From Gari tellinella (Eukaryota > Mollusca > Bivalvia > Cardiida > Psammobiidae): 64,000 nucleotides of DNA. The notes under the pieces were generated by a model, which saw only the letters and a list, made by a program, of their open reading frames with translations, was not told where the DNA came from and did not search any database. The DNA lies in assembly GCA_922989275.2 (NCBI GenBank), contig OV277864.1, positions 24,935,550 through 24,999,549 of the forward strand, written 5' to 3'. The position numbers and the translations under genes were made by a program. Position 1 is the stretch's first letter, and each line of letters opens with the position of its first letter. Shown here in pieces: positions 56,390 to 64,000 of the stretch.

Positions 56390-56455
56390 GCAAACAGTTT
56401 GGATCCTGATGAGACGCCGCGTTACGCGGCGTCTCATCAGGATCCAAACTGTTTG
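56390..56455. repeat. Perfect TTAA-2-type hairpin
   Basis: GCAAACAGTTTGGATCCTGA and complement around GACGCCGCGTTACGCGGCGTC. Left flank CACCCTAGCAGCGG is a TTAA-2 landmark; the right end was not located. Confidence 0.8.
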
Positions 56456-56848
56456 TCACTCTGACCCTGTTTTATCAAGTATTTTAGAAAATTTTCTTTT
56501 TAGACCAATAGCAGAAAGCAATAATTATTGTAGACGAAAATATTACCCAGAATGCAGTGAGCTAGACTTGACAGAACTCCTCAGACATGCCAGGCTAAAG
56601 GTTGAGGGCTTATTTATGCAGTGTTATCAGGTAATTAATGTATTTTACTTGGGTAATTCAGTGTTGGATGCATGAAGTGTTTTGCTAAATAAAACAACTG
56701 GGAAAATAGCTCATTCAGACTGACTGCCAGGGAATGATGATTAAAGAGAAGATTAAACCCATTTTATAAGTGCAGAATTATGTATAGACAAGAATGTTGA
56801 GTGTTTTCACATACAACAGTAATGTAAACTATCTTAGTGCTTTATAAT

Positions 56849-57103
56849 TTAACCCTTTACCCCTTAAATACACATTTTACGCCTCTAATTTATTCCTCCA
56901 CTGAACAAAATAGTTCCATTTAACAGTCATTAATAAGTATCATACAAAATATTTTCTTTAATCTAGCAGATGAATGCTTAAAGCAGGCTGAAAGTAAAGC
57001 AGAATGTGCCTTTAGGCACATTCTGCTTTACTTTCAATCTACTTTAAGTGGTCACCTAATTTTCGAAACTAGAAACCGAACAAGCTATGGGGTAATGGGT
57101 TAA
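56849..57103 (+). mobile_element. TTAA-1 MITE
   Basis: TTAA at 56849-56852 and 57100-57103. Hairpin about 56980..57048 around GTGCCTTTAGGCAC. Confidence 0.92.
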
Positions 57104-57456
57104 CAGGAAAATCATTCTGGGCCCTTTTGCACTGAGTTAAGGGTCTTGAATTCAAAAGTCCTTATTTCCCATCTAAACCTTTGGACTACTCATTAGAATC
57201 AATATGAGTATTCACAACATAGGGTTTGGTGATTGATACCATTTTTTTAAAAGATATTTTAGTACACTTATCAGAACCCAATCAAATGTAACAGAATAAG
57301 TTGGCCTCTTATCAATATGAAAATTACAATTTTACTAGTTCAGTCAGAATTTTACTGCAGTTAAGGTAGTATGCATCTAAGGAGATCGAGCCAATTGCAT
57401 CTAAAGAGATCAAACCAATGTCACCATTTTCCTGGTCTTATTAAGGTTATACTACC

Positions 57457-57732
57457 ATAACCCGTTACCCCATAAATACACCTTTTTAGGCATCTAAATA
57501 CACCTTTTAACGCCTCTAATTTATTCCTCTATGGAACAAAAAATAGTTCCAATTTATTCAGTTATGATTGTGTATTATTAGAAAAATTTCCCTTATCCTA
57601 AGAGATGGTAGCTTTAAGCAGGCTAAAAGTAAAGCAGAATGTGCCTGAATGCACATTCTGCTTTACTTTTAATCTGCTTTAAGTGGTCACCCGTTTTCAA
57701 AACTAGAAACAGGCTATGGGGTAAAGGGTAAA
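57457..57732 (+). mobile_element. TTAA-1 MITE
   Basis: ATAACCCGTTACCCCATAAA left, with the ATACACCTTTT segment duplicated in tandem; GTAAAGGGTAAA right. Hairpin about 57613..57682. Confidence 0.85.
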
Positions 57733-58130
57733 GTCTTCAAGTGTCTGTCCGGTGATAACTGTATCTATTGGGAAGTATTTGGAAACTACAAGGTAAAGGT
57801 ATGATGTGATCATACCTGTGGAGGAAAAAATTGCCACAACATCCTTGAACAAATGATGATGATGTGGTTTTATGACATTCTGAGTGCATACAACGCTTAA
57901 TTGTTCAAGTATATTACCTGATTGTACTTAGGTTATAAACTCAGATTGTACTTAGTTATAAAACAGCCGTATGTTAAAGAAGACCTGACTATCTAGAAAA
58001 GATATTTGAATCCCTTTGGAAGCTTACTGAATTACTTTTGTCCTGCATTACAGTAAGCTTCCATCTAAATGTTTTACAGATTGTCCTTTTGTCAAATGAG
58101 CAAAATCTTAACTGAAATTTTAAAAGCTCA
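57733..58130. other. Intronic sequence
   Basis: Only a decayed hairpin scrap near 58015..58065. No exon was seen. Confidence 0.4.
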
Positions 58131-58536
58131 GTGCCATGGCAATATACAAACGTAAAACAAACAGTGCAGATCCAGATCAGTAGGCACTGCAGGATCCCTG
58201 TTCCGGAACAACACTGTTAGCAAAGGAGATAATATACACTTTTGCAAACATTCCAGGAAAAAATGAAGTTTATCAAACATTTTGGCAAAACTGTTGATTT
58301 TTCTGGCATGTTGATACCAGTCTAGCCAACTGACTGAGTCTGTTATCACTTTTTTATAGCCACATATGCCTAGACTAGCATAAAATTCACATTGACATTT
58401 AACTTGGTAAATATTTGAATCCTTCAATCAGGCCAATAAAATGGCTGGATGAGCCGATAAAGCATGTTAACAACCAGTGACTCATCAAGCTACATAATCC
58501 TGAGGTGGACCAGCTTATAAATCAGTGTTTTACAAC

Positions 58537-58766
58537 TTAACCCTTTCCCCAATAGAAGCGCCTTTTAGCGCATTCAATATATTCCTATACTGAAGAAAAT
58601 AGGTCCAATTTATACATCCATGAACATATACCATAAGAAATATTTTCCATATCCTAGCAGATGGGAGCTTAAAGCAGGCTGAAAGTAAAGCAGAATGTGC
58701 CTTAAGGCACATTCTGCTTTACTTTCAACCTGCTTTAAGTGGTCACCTGTATTCAAAAATGTATTA
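58537..58766 (+). mobile_element. TTAA-1 MITE, right end lost
   Basis: TTAA at 58537-58540. Perfect hairpin about 58670..58738 around GTGCCTTAAGGCAC; breaks off after GGTCACCTGTATTC. Confidence 0.85.
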
Positions 58767-58838
58767 CTTTTGTCTTGCCTTCAGCAGTATTTCCTGTTTT
58801 AAACACAGTTGGATCAATATTAAGCCTTTATATACTCC

Positions 58839-59233
58839 TTAAATATAATGCCTATATACACCTTTAATTTATTCCTATTCTACAGAAAGTAATATAGATT
58901 CTAACTTAAAACAGGCTGAAAGTAAATATTCTGCTTTACTTTCAACATGTTTTAACCCATTACCCCATAAATATGCCTTTTTACGCCTTTAATTTATTAC
59001 TCCACAGAAGAAAATAGTTCCAATTAACATGCTCCACAGAAAATTTTTCTATATCTTAGCAGATAGTAGCTTAAATCAGGCTGAAAGAAAAGCAGAATGC
59101 GCCATTCTGCTTTACTTTCAAACTGCTTTAAGTGGTCACCTATCTTCAATAATAGAAACAGGCTATATGGGATAATGGGTTAAGTGATCACCTGTTTTCA
59201 AAGCCAGAAACAGGGTATGCAGCAACATGTTAA
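58839..59233 (+). mobile_element. TTAA-1 MITE (outer) interrupted by a sister copy
   Basis: Left part ends CTTTACTTTCAACATGT; after the inner copy it resumes TTAAGTGATCACCTGTTTTC and ends at CATGTTAA. Confidence 0.82.
58952..59183 (+). mobile_element. TTAA-1 MITE (inner, self-inserted)
   Basis: TTAA at 58952-58955 and 59180-59183; CCCATTACCCCATAAATATG start. The hairpin tip is shortened to GAATGCGCCATTC. Confidence 0.9.
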
Positions 59234-59371
59234 AGATCATAATTACCTCTCCTCGGGACATAAGTCTCTGTCTGATACCATACTTTTATCTGCTCCTATT
59301 AATTAGCTGTATTGATCATGGCAAAGGTTTCCAATTCACTATAAGCTAGTGTTCAGTAGCAGTATAATCTT

Positions 59372-59560
59372 TAAACCCATTTCTCCTTATCTATACACAT
59401 TATTTTAACACATTTAATTTATTCCTCCTCTGAAGAAAAATGTTATTTATACAGTTATGTAGCAGATGGTAGTTTAAAGCAGGCTGAAACTAAAGCAGAT
59501 TGTATTAAGCTGACATCTGTTTTAAAGGCAACTAACTTCTGTTATTTACGAGGCATTTAA
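59372..59560 (+). mobile_element. TTAA-1 MITE, degraded
   Basis: AACCCATTTCTCCTTATC, TTTATTCCTCCTCTGAAGAA, GTTTAAAGCAGGCTGAAAC; the right side is scrambled. Confidence 0.55.
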
Positions 59561-60042
59561 CCCTTATTTGATTTTATCCATAAAGGCAAATGGTTTGCAT
59601 CCTAATCTGTTAATTTTGTTATTTTACTGCCTGACTTTATAATACCGTATATTGTTTATCAATATTTAATAATTAGCTGACATACATCTAGACATACAGT
59701 GGGTGTATACTGATTGTGGAGATAAAAATCTACTATGACATAGACTATTAATGGCCCTGTGGCTAGATCATATGCCTATCTACGCCATCTATTGACATTA
59801 TCTACCACTGGAGTGGGAAGATCTTTCCCCGTCTTATTATACATCGACACCATTGTATCATGAAATGCCTAAATAACACCAGATCTCTTATAACAAGTCC
59901 CTACACCATAATAATACTGGCTAGAGTTGACCTTTCCAGTAGATAGTTTAATGCTTAATATAATACAGTAAAACTACCTCATTACAACAGTTAAATAAGG
60001 TTATAGTTTTCGATGTATAATGCAGGCTACTTATATATTGCT

Positions 60043-60615
60043 TTTACCCATTACCCCATAAATACGCCTTTTTACACCTCTAAATTATTCCTCCATTTTA
60101 GAAAATAGTTTAAACTTATGCTGTTATGTATATGTTTTGAAAGAAATTTATTCTATATTCTAGCAGATGGTAGCTTAAAGCAGGATGAAAGTAAAAGCAG
60201 AATCAGCCTTGAGGTACATTCTGCTTTACTAGTCTGCTTTAACTCATTCCTCCCTGAAACTTTAAATGGACAATTCCAGTTTAGATTTAAGTCTAGTCCA
60301 TTTCTGGCTTTTAAAGGTTGTTTTTGTCCATTTTTGGCATTATGACAAACAGTGAAGACCCTGATCAGAGGGCTCCTTTTGGAGCCCTCTGATCTGGGTC
60401 TTCACTATTTGCACAGGACAAGTGTACTTTTCACATGTACACTGTTTGAAAAACACGCCTATATGCGGGACTAGGGTTCAAAGAGTTAAGCTATTATCTG
60501 CTAGGATATAGAAAATGTATCATAAAATTATGATACATATTCATGACGTTATAAAAGGAACTATTTTCACCAGTGGAAGAATAAATTATAGGCTTATAAT
60601 GGGGGAATGGGTTAA
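60043..60615. mobile_element. Symmetric TTAA-1 chimera hosting TTAA-3
   Basis: Left CCCATTACCCCATAAATACG; right half GCTATTATCTGCTAGGATAT...GGGGGAATGGGTTAA is the reverse complement of the same half, not the usual opposite half. Confidence 0.85.
60239..60489 (+). mobile_element. TTAA-3 MITE nested in the TTAA-1 hairpin
   Basis: TTAA at 60239-60242 and 60486-60489. Removing it joins GTCTGCT-TTAA-GCTATTATCTGC, the normal hairpin foot of TTAA-1. Its own hairpin is about 60346..60414. Confidence 0.94.
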
Positions 60616-60880
60616 AGGGCCTGGATGTGTTTGTTAGGTAGTAAAAGTTAATAATCAGTGTCTATCTTAATTCACTAATGTAATTATTAATTCCAATAAT
60701 GTTTACTGCCTGACAAGATCTTATCACAACCCCCATCAGCTAACTAGATAATTTTCCAACAGGTACTGCTAACATAATTATGTCATCAGCATATATATTA
60801 CCAGTCCCACATCTTCAGACACAACTGCATTTTTGTTTGACGGCTCGTTGACACAAGTGGATCCTAATTATAACTACATG

Positions 60881-61030
60881 TACAGTAAAATTTCTAATAA
60901 GCCACCCTATAAAGTCTGCTGGTCAAAGGCAAATAGGTGACTACGTAATGCAGGAGACAAGTAATGCAGAAAGCTCCGTTAGGAGCTTTCTGCATTACTT
61001 ACTTTTCTCCTGCATTAAGTTATCACCTTT
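60881..61030. mobile_element. TA-2-like MITE, right end lost
   Basis: TACAGTAAAATTTCTAATAA left. Hairpin 60945..61019 with GTAATGCAGGAGACAAGTAA around AGCTCCGTTAGGAGCT. Confidence 0.75.
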
Positions 61031-61079
61031 AGACCAACATTTATACTCAGATCTTGACCAACATTTAGACTGAAGCAGG

Positions 61080-61344
61080 TACAGTGGAGAAGGCGTTATT
61101 CTTTCACAATAAATGTGTTTACACTAAAACTATTATCTCCATTGCAAACAGTTTGGAGCCAAATCAGATGTCGGGTAACCCGGCGTCTGATCAGGCTTCA
61201 AACTGTTTGCTATTCAGATTATAAATAAATGTCAAGATTTTCAATAAGTTGTCTTTTTCTACATTTTTTATTGTAATCCATTTGCATATCGTTTGCATTT
61301 AAACGGAAACGGGAAATGGAAAGAATAACGCCTTCTTCACTGTA
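61080..61344. mobile_element. TA-1 MITE
   Basis: TA flanks; CAGTGGAGAAGGCGTTATTC and GAATAACGCCTTCTTCACTG ends, with the AGGCGTT/AACGCCT variant in both TIRs. Hairpin about 61144..61210. Confidence 0.92.
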
Positions 61345-61602
61345 ATTCCTGAACCAAAATACTGTACTTAAGTTCACTTGTCAAAGTGTAACAAGTAATT
61401 CATCAATTTGTCAATGTTTTAAATGGTTTTGCCCCATAAATTTTTATTTTTTACCTACGCATTTTGTATTTACACTTAAAGCTTAATCATTCTGTCATTT
61501 ATTATGATTTTTTTCTAAACAAATACAAGTGTGAGGCTAACCAGTTAAATGTTTCCAATTAACCATTGATGTGCCAAATTGTAAATTGTGATGAAAGTGT
61601 AA

Positions 61603-61915
61603 TTTAACCCTTTAACCCTCTTTCTACAACTTTAATTTACTCCTCCACTGAAGAAAACAGTTCCACTTTATACTGTCATGAATATGTTTCTAGTTTTGAA
61701 GATAGGTGACGACTTAAAGCAGATTGAAAGTAAATAGTCTTAATATGCATTCTGCTTTACTTTCAGCCTGCTTTAAACTTAGTAACCAGCTGCTAGAATA
61801 TAGATAACATTTATTATGATACATATTCATGACTGTATAAATTTGAACTATTTTCTGCAGTGAAGGAATAATTTAATGGCATAACGATGTGTATCTATGA
61901 AGGATATTGGGTTAA
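61603..61915. mobile_element. Chimeric TTAA-1 MITE
   Basis: Left has the ACTCCTCCACTGAAGAAAAC half, then switches at ATGAATATGTTTCTAGTTTT into the other half; hairpin about 61716..61786; the right half matches the left half in inverse. Confidence 0.75.
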
Positions 61916-62174
61916 CTCTTTGAACCCTGGTCCCGCATATAGGCGTGCTTTTCAAACAGTGTACATGTTAATAGTACATGTTAATAGTACACTTGTCCTA
62001 TGCAAACAGTGAAGACCCTGATCAGAGGGCTCCGAAAGGAGCCCTCTGATCAGGGTCTTCACTGTTTGTCACAATGCCAAACATTCACAAAAACAACCCT
62101 TAAAAGTCAGAGATGGACTAGACTAAATTGGAAACTGGAATTGTCATTTAAAGTTTCAGGGAGGAAAGAGTTAA
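61912..62174 (-). mobile_element. TTAA-3 MITE
   Basis: TTAA at 61912-61915 (shared with the previous element) and 62171-62174. Perfect hairpin about 62001..62070 around GGGCTCCGAAAGGAGCCC. A 14-bp GTTAATAGTACAT motif is doubled near 61967..61990. Confidence 0.93.
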
Positions 62175-62677
62175 GCTACTCTGGCTAATCATGTGTCTGA
62201 TCATTCTCTGACATTGTGTCTGGTCTGGGTCTACACTTAGTGTTCTGCATTAAGCTACCGACTATCTCAATACACCGTAACCTTGAGATATCTCTAGAAT
62301 TGTCATTAAACACGGGTTAGCCTGTACGTTGTTCAGGTCTAGTGGTCATTTTGTGTACGTTCTTGCCACACTAACACCTACAACATAGGCCGGTGGTTTT
62401 ATTGCCCACTGTCAACAGCAACAGCCTACTACATCACTGTCAATCTCGGGCCTAAGGACATTAATTATCCCTGTGCAATTATTTGCCACTTAAACTCCAT
62501 CTTAGGTGACAGTCTGGTAGCAAAGGTAGAGAAACTTTGGCAGTGGGGCGATGGTCATACTAAAGAGTCCTTGTGACTTCTTTCTTTTGTAAAGACATCA
62601 CACACATTGCCTAAAAACATTAGTGTCTTAACCCATTACCCAACAGCCTGTTTTCTTGTTTAGAAGACAGAGACCAC

Positions 62678-63111
62678 TAAACCCATTACCCAACAAATAG
62701 GCCTTTAACTCTTTCCTCCCTGAAACTTTAAATGGACAATTACAGTTTCCATTTTAGTCTAGTCCATTTTAGACTTTTAAGGGTTGTTTTTGTCAATGTT
62801 AGGCATTATGACAAACAGTGAAGACCCTGATTAGAGGGCTCCTTTCGGAGCCCTCTGATCTGGGTCTTCACTGTTTGCATAGGACATGTGTTCTATTCAC
62901 ATATACACTGTTTGAAAACCACGCCTATATGCGGGACTAGGGTTCAAAGAGTTAAACCTTTTAAATTCATTCCTCTTCTGAAGAAAATATTTCTATTTTA
63001 TACACTATTGAATAATGCATCACACAAAGGTGCATTCTGCTTTACTTTCAACCTGCTTTAAGTGGTTACCTATTTTCAAAACTAGAAACGGGCTATGGGG
63101 TAATGGGTTAA
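62678..63111 (+). mobile_element. Three-layer nest: middle TTAA-1
   Basis: Begins CCCATTACCCAACAAATAGG and ends GGCTATGGGGTAATGGGTTAA. Its left hairpin arm is mostly deleted; the right arm GTGCATTCTGCTTTACTTTC remains. Confidence 0.8.
62705..62955 (+). mobile_element. Three-layer nest: inner TTAA-3
   Basis: TTAA at 62705-62708 and 62952-62955, ends CTCTTTCCTCCC and GGGTTCAAAGAG. Hairpin about 62810..62878 around GGGCTCCTTTCGGAGCCC; nearly identical to 52277..52527. Confidence 0.95.
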
Positions 63112-63231
63112 GCTATTACCTGCTATAGAAATAGAAAATATTTATTAGGATATAATCATATTCATGACTGTATAAATTGGAACTACTTTATTTAGTTGAG
63201 GAATATGTTCTTCTACGGAAGAAAGGGTTAA

Positions 63232-63669
63232 AGCAGGTAAATCATAAAACATGTCGGTGTATTTAAGATAGGATGAGGTATAAAATGATAACTACAGTTA
63301 TCTGTGAAACATGAGCAAGAGAAACTGAATGTATGAATGGATTGTTTTACATGTTTTCAGTCATCTCCTTCTATAAATCAGGGAAAATATGATGAGAGAG
63401 TTTTATCCACATTTTGTGCTTGATGTAAAATGTCAATGCTCTTTTCTTTGTGATTCCATTTGGGAAAAGTGTTTGAATTCTATGCACTAGAACTAAATTA
63501 ATAAGAAGGCAAATATTTATTTTTCCTTTTCTTTTAGTCAGTATAATAGAGCTGTATACATCATTTTCAGACAACTTAAGCACTACTGTCTGTCATAAAC
63601 ATTAAAGAAACCCTTTGATCAGAATCTACACTGTTTGCTTAATCTTTAATATATTTCTGAGATATTTTC
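63232..63669. other. Intronic sequence without recognised repeats
   Basis: No exon-like minus-strand frame; the AT-rich 70-codon frame at 63371 shows no domain. Confidence 0.4.
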
Positions 63670-63911
63670 TTAACCCATTACACAATAGCTTGTTTCTAGT
63701 TTTGAACACAGGTGAGCTCTTAAAGCTCTTAAAGCACATTGAAAGTAAAGCAGAATGTGCCTTAAGGCACATTCTGCTTTACTTTCAGCCTGATGTAAGC
63801 TACCATATTTCTTATGATGTATCTTCATGACTGTGTAACTTGGAACTATTTTCTTCAGGGTATGAATAAATTAAATGTGTGTATATGATTATCTATGGGG
63901 TAAAGGGTTAA
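63670..63911 (-). mobile_element. TTAA-1 MITE
   Basis: TTAA at 63670-63673 and 63908-63911. Small tandem GCTCTTAAA x2 before the hairpin (about 63730..63795), tip GTGCCTTAAGGCAC. Confidence 0.9.
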
Positions 63912-64000
63912 TGATGGTTCAGACAGCTACAGGCAATAATGAGGGAAGTGAGAAAGTAATGGATCTGCAGTCCTCTATGCCTTGTAAAAATCTCAAATGT

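Larger units (their letters stand above)
62628..63231 (-). mobile_element. Three-layer nest: outer TTAA-1
   Basis: Outer left 62628..62678 (TTAACCCATTACCCAACAGC ... GAGACCAC) and outer right 63108..63231 (TTAAGCTATTACCTGC ... AAAGGGTTAA). The outer hairpin is missing exactly at its two TTAA feet. Confidence 0.8.

Noticed and set aside
58128..58427. 99-codon minus-strand frame as an upstream exon
   Set aside because: Includes TTAA-3 hairpin remnants; no splice signals or family resemblance.

Overview
The window looks like nuclear DNA of an animal, most likely a bivalve mollusc. It is AT-rich, has a spliced gene, and is crowded with short non-autonomous DNA transposons (MITEs) built around long hairpins. 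A degenerate tandem array with recurring TGACCT motifs near 38 kb is of a kind common in bivalve genomes. A dreissenid-like genome is a guess from general familiarity with such hairpins, not something proved here.

Only one protein-coding feature is convincing: a very large 3'-terminal coding exon on the minus strand (47747..51293), encoding about 1,180 residues of a ZNF608/ZNF609-type C2H2 zinc-finger protein (related to insect scribbler/brakeless). Its splice acceptor is visible at 51294-51295, so 51294..64000 is read as upstream intron and sequence below 47747 as 3' UTR and intergenic DNA. No other exon, tRNA, rRNA or transposase gene was recognised. Nearly all other open frames are read-through of MITE hairpins.

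The rest is a layered deposit of MITEs. Working names used in this annotation: TA-1 (TIR CAGTGGAGAA, TA target), TA-2 (TIR CAGTAAAACCTC, TA), TA-3 (TIR CAGTCGAACTTCGATA-like, TA), TTAA-1 (CCCATTACCCCATA ends, TTAA target, AAAGCAGAATG hairpin), TTAA-2 (CCCTTT-like ends, TTAA, GATCAGACGCCG hairpin), TTAA-3 (CTCTTTCCTCCC / GGGTTCAAAGAG ends, TTAA, AGAGGGCTCC hairpin), HEX-1 and HEX-2 (CAGGGCTGCCAT and CAGGGCTCCAGATAAG ends, 6-bp target duplications) and GGCCC (GGGGCCCGTTTCATAAA ends). TTAA-target families with CCC...GGG ends resemble piggyBac-type elements. TA families resemble Tc1/mariner-type elements.

Layout: 1-31 kb is mainly TTAA-2, TA-1 and TTAA-3, with a large pentanucleotide satellite at 9.9-10.3 kb. 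31-47 kb adds HEX elements, two long fold-backs, and a tandem array at 38 kb. 47.7-51.3 kb is the gene exon. 51.3-64 kb (intron) is dominated by TTAA-1 and TTAA-3, many nested in one another. The most interesting signals are: the same hairpin cores inside elements with unrelated termini; paired changes in the two hairpin arms; a readable insertion stratigraphy with exact target duplications; and two MITE families that make 6-bp duplications.
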